A DNA stretch of 64,000 bases from Myrica gale (lineage: Eukaryota; Streptophyta; Magnoliopsida; Fagales; Myricaceae). The notes beneath the pieces are model-generated. The model was not told where the DNA came from. It saw nothing but the letters and a program-made list of their open reading frames with translations, and made no database searches. Shown here piece after piece: positions 35,087-47,600 of this stretch; positions within the stretch are counted from its first letter, which is position 1, and every line of letters begins with the position of its first letter. Where the stretch lies: NCBI GenBank assembly GCA_963930655.1, contig OZ005602.1:29029840-29093839 (forward strand), written 5' to 3'. A program made the translations under genes and the position numbers.

Positions 35087-38000
35087 TTATTCTGCTTTGT
35101 GCAGATTATGAAGGATGTACAAAGAGGCAGATGATAAGAAGATACATACAGAATAACTTAACAGATCCACACCAGTGGTTATTTGTACCATCTTGCTTCT
35201 CTCAAACATCTTAACTAAAAGAATCATGACAATGACGTGTCCCACTTTTGTCTTCAATTCGTCAAGTGAGCTGATTTTCATCCATTTAGGCCTCTCCTAC
35301 AAATCAATAGGGATCACTTGGTTATATTACTAAATCCGAAACAAACAGATAGAATTATCTTTTAAAATTAGAACGAGAGGAGCAAATATGCCATCTAGGT
35401 GAAGGCATCTCAGCAATTCAGCTGCTTGTGCTTTTTTAGGAGGAAGAGCAGATAAAAGTATCCTATTAGGTTTATGAAGGAAAGTGCTAGGATTCCAATG
35501 CAAAGGTTATTGGAAGTGATTCAGTCAACAGAAGCAAATCTATTATCCTCCATAGAAACGACGATATCCACTGCAGAGAGACCAGCTGTACATAAAATGG
35601 TTACCATACTCAATCAGTCTAATATGCTCACTAATGTAGCAGGTTAATTCATCAATAAATAGCTAACGGAGTCGGTTGATCAGTTCTGGATTGAGCCGCT
35701 AAACATGAGAAGGTATGTGATGGAATTCCCTGGGACATATCAGGCATGAAGATGCTGAAAATATTTTGAGAAGAGAATTGCAAAGATGAGTAGCTTTGTT
35801 CGAAGGGAATTAAGATCACCTTGAGAGCAAACATCCCAAACAAAGAAGAGCCCTTGAGGGCACGATCAACACTGGCAGGCACATCTGGAGACACATTACT
35901 GATAAATAATCCATATAAGCCCATACCGAATATTAACATGACAGTCCCAGCAAGATAAACATCTGCAGCAGATAGATTTTGTCATACAATTATATCACCG
36001 ACACAAGGTTTCAATTTAGGAATAGAAGAATAAGCACTTAAAGTGAGTAGAATAGACTTCTACCATAAAAAGTAAAAAATATAATTTACCAAATTTTGAA
36101 GCCATAGAAGTTCAATCATGTGAGATTGTGAATACTTGCATATTAGCAATATGAAAGAAAAATTCTGCGGAAGCATATGCCTGAGAATCTAACCGATAGC
36201 TTCGACTAGTCGTAGAACCATCTTTCCCGAGTGAATCCCTTTGGCACAGCTCGTCCAGTAAACTTTATATGCATCAACAATATAAACACAACCCTACAAT
36301 TAAACCGAGACAATCAGTAATCAGAAACATATAAAAAGAATCCATATGGAGGTTCATGTAAAATGAGATAACATATTAGGATCATACGATGTAAACTTCG
36401 TTTCCCAGTCAGTGTCAAAACCTTCAAAGGAATTAATAAAAGGCCCATCCGACATATTATGTAACTATAATCTGCTACTACATAATTGGAGAAGCAGAGT
36501 ATGCAAGTGAGAAGTATCAGCTGTTTGATTTCCGAATTAGAGTATGCAAATGAGAAATATCAGCTTGTCGAGCCTTGCAGTAAATTATAAAAACCCATAA
36601 ACTTGGAAGATTCATGAATAGTACCATGCCTTGGAAATAATCTCTCCGTGCAATCAACTCAGGTTTTTGGGTCTATTCAAGGAAATGTGAATAGTAAACA
36701 ATGGTACTCACTGAAGGACGACTTCCCTAATTTCCGTTGAATAATGTTCTTCATAGTTTTTCTTTTCTCTTTTTGTGTTTCTCTTTAACTCTACCACTGT
36801 AGTAGGAATTAATGGCTGAAAGAAGAACTGGCACTAAGAATGCAGCTTTCAAAAAAATAATAACGAAAAAGTAGATATTGCTTACCACCATGAATTATGC
36901 TTTTGACTTTGAAGACCGCTTTGTCAGTTTTTGCTAAAAGTACTTGGCAAGTTATAAAGCATGAAAACAGGACAAGTTCAATGGTATATTCTAGTCTACT
37001 AGATGGAAGTCAGTACCATTCCTAGACAGTTATTTTGTTAGGGTTGATTTAAGGGACTCATTAAAAACTCAAGACCTGCTGATTGGAACACGTAGTCCAT
37101 GGTTAGCAGATAACAGGCTTGTGATGGGGCCACAGAGAATAGCCAGCAATTGTATTGTGCTTGGCAGAATTCTCTCATGTTTTGGGAACTAGTTTCAGAA
37201 GGTGTGGGAAAGGAAAAACTATTGGAGGTTGCCTCTGCTCCTAACCTTTATCCTCTTTGTCCAGAAAGGGAGCCCATGTTCTTTTAGTAGCATTTCTCTA
37301 CCTATAAAAGCAATAATGAGGAACATAATTGTACTGTGCATTTGGGATTGAGGCAATAAAAGAGGAAAAGGTCTTGCCTAATGGAAAGCAAGTGAGGTTG
37401 CTCATACGTTCCAATTACGGTCCTGTGAGTCATGGAGTCACGGACCTTATAAAAATATCAGTAGTTTATTATTGTTCTGCAGTTATTTTGAGGACATAAG
37501 AAATGTTAGTTTTGGTCCTCAAAAACTTCATGGTTAGACTATGAGGCTTGTTTTAAGATGTACAGAATGTCGAATATACAGGAAGATTTATCAATTCTAC
37601 TTGATTCGTGGAATGAGAAAAGTTAAAACTTCTAAAAATCCACCATCATTAGCATCATCATCAATCAATAACTGAAGCTTAAAAACAAATAAATTCTGGC
37701 AAATAGCTAATAAAACATGGATATTATCTTTGGGCGTGATGTAATGCTTGTCATTTTACAATTTGAAGTAACTAGGGAATTAGGGGAAGTACATTGAGAA
37801 AGCACAAGAGAGAACCAGCCAACGAGCCTCCAATAGCCAGAAGTGCCAAGAAGCGGAAGTCAAAAATTGCCTGCTCAATTATGGACAATGAAAACGCTTT
37901 TAAGCCTAGAATATGAATAAAACATCGAGACAGATAGGGAAGAAATGCATGAGTGATTTGACACTGACACAGACACAATCAAAGCAGGACAAAAGCAAAA

Positions 38001-39895
38001 GAAGAAGAAAATATATTTTTGCATAGTGTGTGGATGTGCATCTTATGAAGTCATGGAGCAAGATTCTCCCAGAGCACTGTCGCATACAAGAGAGGATGGA
38101 AACGTAGCAACTATTGTTATACTCCATCCCAAAGAATACATTCCCTTTTCGTTTGTCCAAAATATACGAAATGTTATCCACTTAATTTCCAATGTCACCC
38201 ATATATTTGTGAACCTGCATTGCTGTGTGTGGATGTGCATCTTATGAAGTCAAGGAGCAAGATTCTCCCAGAGCACTGTCGCATACAAGAGAGGATGGAA
38301 ACATAGCAACTATTGTTATACTCCATCCCAAAGAATATATTCCCTTTTCGTTTGTCCAAAATATACGAAATGTTATCCACTTAATTTCCAATGTCACCCA
38401 TATATTTGTGAACCTGCATTTCTGTTTAAAGACATTTAAAGATATATTTTATGTTTATTTTTTTTCACTAAAATGGATACCATTTGCAAAGGCCCATCTT
38501 TTAGGAAGGAAAAAGTTAGACTTAGTAATGTTTAATTTATAGGAATTCCTTTTCAGTTGTTGAATGCTTACTATTTCGTTTTCTTTTTGCAAATACAGAA
38601 TCCGAAGCCATATATGCATCGAACTCAATCTGCAGTATTGCAATTGGAATATTTGTTCAGCTGAGTTACAGTGACATCAGACATGATGACGGACAGCATG
38701 AGTCAGACAGTAAATCTCTGGCTAGGTACTTATGCCAGACACTATCATAAAGACCTATATAAAAAAAATTATCACAGGTAGAGAAGTACAGATCATGCCA
38801 TGTCTGGATTATACGCATATATGGGCCAAGCCCCCTAGTTTATTGTCTATAATCATATCCTTTTTTTCAAATAATCCAGCTTTTATCATATTTTCCTCTT
38901 GGTATCAGAGGCAGTTGTGCCGAGTGTTCACAACTGCCTCTGATACCAAGAGGAAAATATGATAAAAGCTGGATTATTTGAAAAAAAAGGATAAGTGTTG
39001 TTTGTATTGATAGGCAACATGAACACAAGGCAATATTGTGAGAGTATGCAGCCTTGTTACTCCATGAATCTTGGGCTTCCTTATCTCTCCCTTGACCCTC
39101 ACAATTGCTAAGCTGTGTTGTGCTAATATTAAGGGTACTCTGATCGTTAGGCTAAAGTTCTGACTGATCCCCCAGCCTTGCGAGACTCTTGTTTATTTTC
39201 AGACTTGTAAATGTACCCTAATTTTAAGTATTTATCAGTAGCAACTGTCAAACAAACTAGTCATTACCCATCAACTAGTAATGGCTTAGTTCTATAACTT
39301 TCATAGTCTTTATGGCTGTCAAGTCGCAAATGAAAAAAAGAGAGGAAAAATTCGCTTGATGGATGAACTTTTTCTCTCAACAGCGAAATCGATACTAACA
39401 AATTTATCTCATGGAATGCCCCAAAGTTATTTAAATGACTCATTAGTGTTATGCCAACCACCTAAAGGGCTGTTTCTTGATTATATTCTCCAAAATATTC
39501 ATCATTTAGCTGAAATTTTACTTTATAAATTCCACTTCAATTCAACTTTAATTGAAACGAAGAGAGGAAGCAAGTATAGTGACGTTACTCACCCTCTCAA
39601 TGGTCGACTCGGTGGACCGAAGGAACCGGACTACCGGGCTGCCATTCGGGTTCGCGAAAGCATAGTTGAGGCCGGAGTCAGGCGGTCTAGATGGCTCGAC
39701 ACCAAAGGGGTTCGATGAAGAAGTAGTGGGTGGAAGCGTGGGTTTACTTGGTGGTGTTGGCGACTTTGACTCGGATGACGGCGAGGGGCTCAAAGAAGCA
39801 CATGGATAAGAAAAGCACGGCCGATTGTAAAAAGTGCGGCGGATCGGTATGGAGACGGAGAGTGGTGTGCCGGAGATCGAAGTGACGACAGCCAT
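35087..39895 (-). CDS. UPF0114 (YqhA-like) membrane protein, chloroplastic
   Basis: Five exons, minus strand: 39895-39593, 37870-37793, 36293-36194, 35962-35820, 35296-35087. Junctions are GT-AG and phases agree, giving 277 aa. The first about 75 residues are Ser/Pro-rich with a start MAVVTSIS, a likely transit peptide. The UPF0114 core follows: FDFRFLALLAIGGSLAGSLL (first membrane span), YIVDAYKVYWTS, AGTVMLIFGMGLYGLFIS (second span), LFGMFALKERPKWMKISSLD, and KVGHVIVMILLVKMFE (third span). UPF0114 proteins are small integral membrane proteins of unknown activity shared by bacteria and plastids. Intron 1 is 1.7 kb and holds a 199-bp tandem duplication and a 62-bp-arm palindrome, both apparently tolerated. 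Confidence 0.93.
38023..38420. repeat. 199-bp tandem duplication in a UPF0114 intron
   Basis: Two head-to-tail copies of 199 bp, nearly identical (three to four differences, such as 'catggagc' versus 'caaggagc'). The repeat contains 'actccatcccaaagaat', which resembles one end of a small DNA transposon. High identity implies a recent duplication. Confidence 0.9.
38857..38993. repeat. near-perfect palindrome with an LTR-type primer-binding motif
   Basis: The arms 38857-38919 and 38929-38993 are perfect reverse complements apart from one A/T in a homopolymer, with a 9-nt loop (38920-38928). Each arm carries TTGGTATCAGAGGC, which resembles the initiator-tRNA-Met primer-binding site next to 5' LTRs of Copia elements. 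It lies in intron 1 of the UPF0114 gene. Confidence 0.9.
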
Positions 39896-41663
39896 TGCGC
39901 AGAGAGTGGGAGAGAGAGGGAGAGAGAGATAGGTGGGAGGCTATGCCACTTGACGAGTAAAAACGGTAATTTGGCAACGACAGTGGCAGTCCACGCGCGG
40001 TGTAAGGCACGTGAAAGGTTTGGACCAAAAGTTCGAGGAAGAAAATGATCCACACATATGGGAGCACGTGTTTTTAGCCAGAAGATATCATAGATTGGAA
40101 TTGCCAATGATTTGCACGTGACAAATCTAAAGTGCAAATACAAAAATTTCAATTTTGCCATTTTTCTGCTCATATATAGCACGAAAAAAAAAGCGGGAAG
40201 AGAGAAAGTAAAACGTACGGAGGCGCCAATACTAAACCTATGGATATCAGTTTATGATTCAAACCCACTGGGTCCCTGCTTTTATCTCCTTAATCCTCTG
40301 CAATTTTTAGCGGTTTCCTTTCTCTGGTTGGGTACCAAGAAAAGGGACGGAAAGAAAAGAAAAGAACGTGATAATGATAAAGATGATCAAGTCAACCAGA
40401 ACCGAAACGGTCAATTTAAAGTTGGCCTCTTCAATCGGTAAGCTTGTAATGATTACGTTCTGTGAGATAGCTTAAGGTTTCTTGATTCCTTCTCATTTAC
40501 AGCAATAAGATGATCGGTTGCGCTATCCAGCTTATATTTTCATTCTTCTAAGCTATTGCGAATTTGCGACGTCGATCCTTGTGCTCCTGCATGCCGCATC
40601 CTTCAGGTAGGGATTGATTTTTTTTTCTTTCTCTTTAATGTTGGTAATTTGGACTTGATTTAGACTCTGTTTGTTTTACCGTAAATAAGATTCTAAAATA
40701 TGATTTCTCTACTTTTTGATATTTGGGGAGACGGTCAACTGAAAATAGAATTGGTTAACTATAAGATGAAGTATAATAATTTATGTAAAGTGATTTGTCT
40801 TTTAAAATAAAGTAATCTATTTTTCTAGTTTCTCATTCTCCCATTATACTTGAACTCGAGCTTCTCTCAACCTCATTATCTTGATATATATCTTGTATAT
40901 ATTCAAAAAATTTAGGCCCTTTATTTTTTTTAAAAAAAATCTAAAAAAAAAGTATAATTTTTATGTGAAATATTTTACTCAATTGGTACATATTATTATG
41001 TGTTTTGCTTTATGTAATTAGTATTCGGTCAACACTTTACAGATGCTTTCTTTTTATCTGTGGCTTATCCTTGCAATGCCTGTATCCCAAGCCATCTATT
41101 TCTTCATGATTGTCAAGTCATTGATCTTTGAAGGTGTCAACCAACTTAGCAGTTTCACATCTCTTGCCATGGCACTAGAGACTTGAGATTAACTCCCACT
41201 TTCTTCACTGAAAAATTGGAGCTTTAGGTGAGGTGCAACAGCTACCTCTTCTTGTGTAGCTTGTAGACCCCAAGAAGAATTGGATGGTCCTAATAAAGAA
41301 AATTTCATGGCTTTTGTTTTCCCAATAATCCAGTTTTTTCAATTGATTTTTTCTCAATCAGAGTCGTCAGTCGGCTCTAGCTCTTAGTTCCCACAAGTTA
41401 GTCATTTTTTCTTAGTTCTGGTGCTTATTTGTCTAGCATTCTCTTTTCTGCTCTAGCAGTATGGTTCAGTAGTTGTTTAATTAGGGTGTCTAGCAGTATG
41501 GTTCAGTAGTTGTTTAATAACTTATCCTCCACTTCATTCAAAGGAACTTTTTCAGAATGTTCATCCTACCTTACTACCATGGATTATACAGATAATACAC
41601 TTGATACCACAGGCATACCAACACATTAAGGCACACTTTTGGCTGGATTTGCAGCACCATATC
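39896..41663. other. intergenic between UPF0114 and the DNA glycosylase
   Basis: The left end holds the UPF0114 promoter and leader (GA-rich at 39900-39930). A 29-bp direct repeat 'ctagcagtatggttcag...' occurs twice at 41453-41519 (period 38). No other gene or transposon was recognised. Confidence 0.5.
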
Positions 41664-44600
41664 TTACTCATCATCTGGTCTTCCCTTTCCCAACTTGCTT
41701 GCTGAAACATGGAGCCTTTTCGCCAGAGGTCTTGGAGTTCCTGTCCTCGTCTCAAATCCTCTCACACAAATAAACCCTGTACATTAATTCCAGTGGTTAA
41801 TGGTAATTTAGAGAATCCTCAATTTCATCCGACACTCTCAGTTTGACACTAGTCAACAGCGTTACTTCTAGTCTTTTTTTTTCCTTTTCAATTTTTATCC
41901 TTTTATTTTTCATAGACTTGTGCTCTTAACTGTAAGTAGCAGATGCATATTTTCAGTTTCAGTTTTCTTGGTATTCTCAGAGGAAATGAGTAAACTCTTT
42001 CAGTACACTGATATAGGTTCTACGTAAGTAATTAAGCAAGAGGGTACCTTGAAACCTAGGATTAAGACCTTATAATATATTTATTATATACAGAGCTGGA
42101 TCCTATACTGTATTTATCAAGAGTTTGGACAACCTTGGACAGAGCTCATTTCATTGTAGGCACGGGTATAGTTCATACAAAAAGGACCAAATACTGACAC
42201 CTCTTCGATTGGGGATTGACAATACTTTGTAGATCAGGAATTTCACTGTCGAAAGATGTTTTGTTTCAACAATGGGCTTTTTGGGACATTCTTTAGATGC
42301 TAAAATGCTGTCAAATTGGAATGGACAAAATCATATATTCTTATCCAAAAGACACAAGAAAGAACAGATAGAATGAGTGGTGATTCTTTAATTTGGTCTA
42401 CTACCTTTCCAGATTATGATTCAATGGCTTATTTTTCTTTCCGGATTCATGAATTTCGTGGCTATTCTCGAGTAATGTGATGTATTTCAATGACATTCTT
42501 CCTTTTGGGCTCCTGTTATGCCACAAATGAGACATATTTTCTCTTTTAAATGTTTGTTTCAATTATAGGATATTACTCTGTTTTGGAAGTATCCGTAAGT
42601 TTTGTGTTTATATTTCTATGTTCAGAAATGAGTTGATCGTGATTATTATTATTGACAGCAATAGTTTATTCCTTTGTGTGCGCAGCATCCCACAAACTGT
42701 TGGTTCTTTGTTACCTTCAAATCTATTAATTAGAATTGGACTAGCTTTTGATAAGTGATCGATAATAATACCTTCCTTAAAGCAGGTCCGAATTGCATCC
42801 GCTGATAAACCTGTTTTACCCACACATGAAAAAAGAGAAACAAAGAAAATTGATCTCTGAGACATAAATTCAACTCATGCAATTTAGAACTCATTCTTTG
42901 CAATTCTTATTTACCTCTAAATATTGCTGCTGTTGAAGATCCAAAGTATGCAGTTCGCCTTTCTAGATGCCATATCCATTGCCTTGGAACATTTATTGGG
43001 TTTTGGCTAGTTTCATCATCAGCAAATACCTGCAAAGGGTTTCTACATATGTTGTAGCATGGCACCTTGAAAGAAATAGCTAACAGTTCTGTAATGGGGA
43101 AAACACTATGATCTGAATTGCTAAGAGAATTCAAATCAATTTACCTCATTAACTTGAAAATATGTTCCGTTGAGGGGAAACCTCCCCTTCATTGCCGTTC
43201 GACTGGGTATCTGCTCATGGATTGTTTTATGGGTCAGTTCTTTAATATAATGGTCTACCATATTTGACGAACCTCTACCAATTAGGATGTGTTCATGAGT
43301 GCTCATTTTCACTCACCAAAATTGTTCCACGAATGGTGTTGGAGTTCTGTTCTTTGACACTGTTGCAATAAGAGCATGTTTGCTTGTTGCAAAGTTCTCC
43401 TGACTGAGAGTTACATGTTTTCGTGGGTGGTTCAAATGAATTTGCAGTTTCACCTGATACAAAACATTTCCCCAACTTTTCTAATTAGCATTCCATCAAA
43501 TCATGACAAAATATTTTTCTCATTATTGTCTCTTAATTTTTGACTTTCACTATGGAGAAGTGCAGACATCTTATTTGAGACATTTAATTGCTAACTGTTT
43601 TTTTTTTCATAACAAGATGTAGAAACGTTCAGAAAATCATATAGGGTTTGACACATAGGTGGAATATTAATGTTAAATGGTTTGCGCGGTTATACATAAC
43701 ATGCTTTGTCTTCTATGTTTTACCTGGTTTCCATATGGCTAGAAGGTATGGGCATGGATCATCACACTCTCGTTTGTCTAGCTGTAAAATCATAGAAAAA
43801 ATTAACTAGAGCGTGCCATAGTAGTCCTTGCAAAATAAAAGGGACTAACTTACCTCTGTTAGAAGAGGATGGGTATCTGGAAGTACATACCTGCATTAAA
43901 GTAGATATTAGTTAGTATGCATTGGCACTTGCAGGTTTCATTCACTAATATAATAGTGTAAGGTCATCGAAAAGTGAATATAATTAAAACATCAAATGGT
44001 TTGCCTTGCTTTTGACAACTGAAAATCTAGTAGCAGGACCAAGAACCTAAAGTACTCTGCTGTTTCTTCAACATTCTTTTGGCATAGGAGTTAAACTGTT
44101 TTCAAAATACCTCATTTTGAATTTATAATGGTGATGGCCCGAACTTCCAAGAGTTACAGCAGTAAATCGCTCAGCCAAAATAATATGAGAAACATGTACC
44201 AAGTCAAAAGTTGGAGAATCAAGTAGCCTCTATGGTATGTGACCATATCAAAGTTCTAATATAACTCAGCTAAGAACTACTAGGTTGACTTTATTTACTA
44301 CGGAACCAATGCCATTTTAGTGCCTGGGCTATCCAATTAATGTCTACTGAATTTGAACCATATAAAGTTTGGCTTGCCCAAGTTCCTGCACCAGTGTCAA
44401 GTTCTATATGTTTTTTGATCAAATAACTATTGAAAATGCCTACTTACACTTGATGCTCTGTCCTTAAGCGGCTAACACTCTTCAGCTCGGGCATGGGGAT
44501 GGAAGCAGCTTCTAAAGGAACTAAAGCTTTTGACATATCATTGTTGTGAAGAATGATCTGGTTCTTATCTAGATTCTGTAAATAGGTTGTGAACTCATCA

Positions 44601-47600
44601 AGACTTAAGTTGATTCTAATAATTTCATCAGGATTACTATCATCCTTAAAAAAATCTTCGATGTCCCTTTCTTGTAGTTTTGAATGTTCAAGCTCTGCCT
44701 CTGGTGATGCTGGCACTTCCATGATAGGTGCATATTCAGGCTCTGGCGATGCTGGCTCTTCAATGATAGGTTCAAATTTCTTAGTTTGGTTTCCAAAGCC
44801 TGAAAGTGGGTTAGGCTCCAGAAGAAATAGTGCGGTCGGGTTGGTAACCAGATTTGGATTTTCAGCCGTCACGTTCGGAATTCCTGTACTTATTAAGCTT
44901 TTTTCAACTGGTGCTGGTAGGCCAAGCCTTGCGCTGCATCCAACACAGTACATTAGATGTGATTCATACAATTCAAGTATACATGCACTAATGCACTAAA
45001 ACCTTTTTTGTGAATTAGAGTGAGTTTGTGTGGTGTGTGAATTTAGAAAGTAGCACATTGTTCCATCAACCAAACCATGTCTTTTCATATCTTCTGGATA
45101 TCAAATTTAGAAATCAGGAATGATCTGATATCCCAACTTGGATTGTTATTTGTTATTCTCTAACCTAAAAACAATTTTGACTTCCATCTATCCTGATCTA
45201 AATGTTTTTGCTATTGATATCTGCAACGCTTAGGCTGGTGATATCTTGCAAGAGAATTTTAACATCTTATGTATGATGCATGGAGTACTCTATTTCTCTC
45301 TCAAGGCATCAATTTGAGTTATTCTGCCCACTGGGAGCATTTGTTGGACTACGAGTTTTCTTTTAGCATTAGGTATTTCAATCTGCATGTGCATCAGAGG
45401 ATAATTTTGAAATATTGGGAATCAAATATGACCAAACCTTGCAATTGCACTTGCGAAGTGTCTACAATCTCCCTTCATTGGACAGGCATTGCAATTTGGA
45501 TTTTTCTTTGTACAGAAAACCTGTATGATTTTTGGAGCATGTAAACCACTAATAAATATATTTTCCTTAAAAACCCAAAAGTGGACACGTCATTGATCCT
45601 TTAGTGAAATATTTGCATAAAAGTATGATTTTATACCTTTCCAAAGGTTATCAAATGATAATGCAGTTCATACCTGCATTGAAGAATATATGAGATAAGG
45701 AATTTATATGAAAGTCACATAGATATTGATAAATGTTGTTACAAAGAACTAGATGATTACAATGTCCGTTGGTCAAGAATACACAGTCGTGGCCAAAGAT
45801 ATTTCTGTACAGTGTCCATCAAAGGGTACCTGTGCTCAAAAGAAAAAAGAAGATAAGAAAATGTTTCATCTTGAATGAAAATGTGGATGGAGGAGCTCAT
45901 TCATTTATTATTCTTACTGTTCTAGAAGATGTATTTGAAGGCCTCCAGGCAATGGTTGAAGGGGGACCCATCCCAGACGCACTGTGATCCGAGCAACATT
46001 TGTATCCACCTTATTAAAGAAGCAAATATATCATCTCATGTGTACTCAAACTTGATAGAAGATAAATGTCAATAGATTGAGTGGAACACTTACAGGGAAG
46101 GCAATATTTTGAAGTGTTAATAGCCGCACACACTCAACACTTTTCAACCCGAGTCCGTTTATTTTAAGAAGGTATTCCCTAGAGTATAGATGATTGACCA
46201 ATCATTTCAGAAACACATATTACAGATTATGGTGACGATCTGAATATATAAGATAATATTTCAAAATGTAGAAGATTAATACAGTGAATTACAGGTTTGA
46301 GCTTACTTTGCTAAATCAGGTGGAACATTTCTTAACCACTCAAGGTCAATGCTTTTATGTAGATCAACCACTCCGTTTAGAAAGTCCTGCAAAAGCAAGC
46401 ATTGTTTTTGAATGATTATGGAAATGATTCATATACAAGGAATACGTTGAGAGCTCTCTTCTCAGAACTTATGGTAGTTACTGAAAAATGGTTTATACCT
46501 TAATTCTTTGTGCAATGATGTTGTGTTGGCCACGATTTTGGATGGCTCTGGCAATCTCTATGTTCTGTGCACACCTAACTGCTTCCCAGTCCACAGAATC
46601 CATGTGATCACTACTTCTTGGTTCGACAGTGGAATATATTCTCCTTAGTTTATCCCAGTCGATTTCTTCCTCCTTTTCTACTTTTTTAACCACTGTTCTC
46701 CAAGGACCTATCTTTGTCTTATCAAACGGCGTACTAGAAGACAATTGTTGTTCATATGAGTTTGTATTTTTTCCTTTACTCCTTTTTCTGTTCATGGCAT
46801 TGGAAACACCTGGATGCATCTTTCCCTTCTGACTTTGCGCCATTTCATCAACTGAGTTTTCAGGCTCATCAGCTAGTCTCTTTTTAGCTTGAAAGTTTGT
46901 TCTTTCTACTCTATGAGAGTTACAATTATGCGAACACTTTTCTATCCCATGTTCTGCTTGTGATCTGTATCCTGGGGGCCGACAAAACCTGTTTGATGCA
47001 TATGATGAATAATCTGTAGCTGCTTCTTGAGTTGTTGGTGGCTTCTTCTGCTCAACTTTAACTTCAAGGCAAGAATCTTCTATGAGCATCCATTCATTGT
47101 TTATGTCTTCTACATTCACCTTCTTGAAGTTCAAAATATCCAGATGATCCATCACTAGATTTGAAAAAACCGCAGGTTCAAATGCATAGGCATCTTGGTT
47201 GCATTCCAGGTCATTTGCTCTGTCAGAGTATAAGTTGTTATTTTCAAACTCAATTCTCCTTCGGTTTGCATATTCATTTTCAGAGCTCTCCTTAAATGTC
47301 AAGATACTGCTTTCATGACTGTAACATAATTTCTGCAGTAAGGTGGTTTTCTCAGATGGTTGAGGCTCTGCAAAACCCCCAGAAGTTTCGATGCTGAAGT
47401 GTGTATTTGTAGGTCCAAGATCTGGTACTGAGCTGCAGGCAGACAAGAACTGAATTCCTTCAGTGGTTTGCTCTGTAGAGAGGCCTTCAGATTTATGAGG
47501 GGCAACCGCATCTTTGACAACTCTGCTGCCTTGAGTTTCTTCCAAACCTGCCCCTTGGGCCTCAAATGCCAGGGTCGCTCCATTCTCCCACTCATCTGGT

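Noticed and set aside
42608..42771. Continuation of the glycosylase frame past exon 19 to a stop at 42608
   Set aside because: The conserved C-terminal sequence is found instead in a separate exon at 41776-41664, with a matching phase and a donor at 42771. The read-through has no family similarity.
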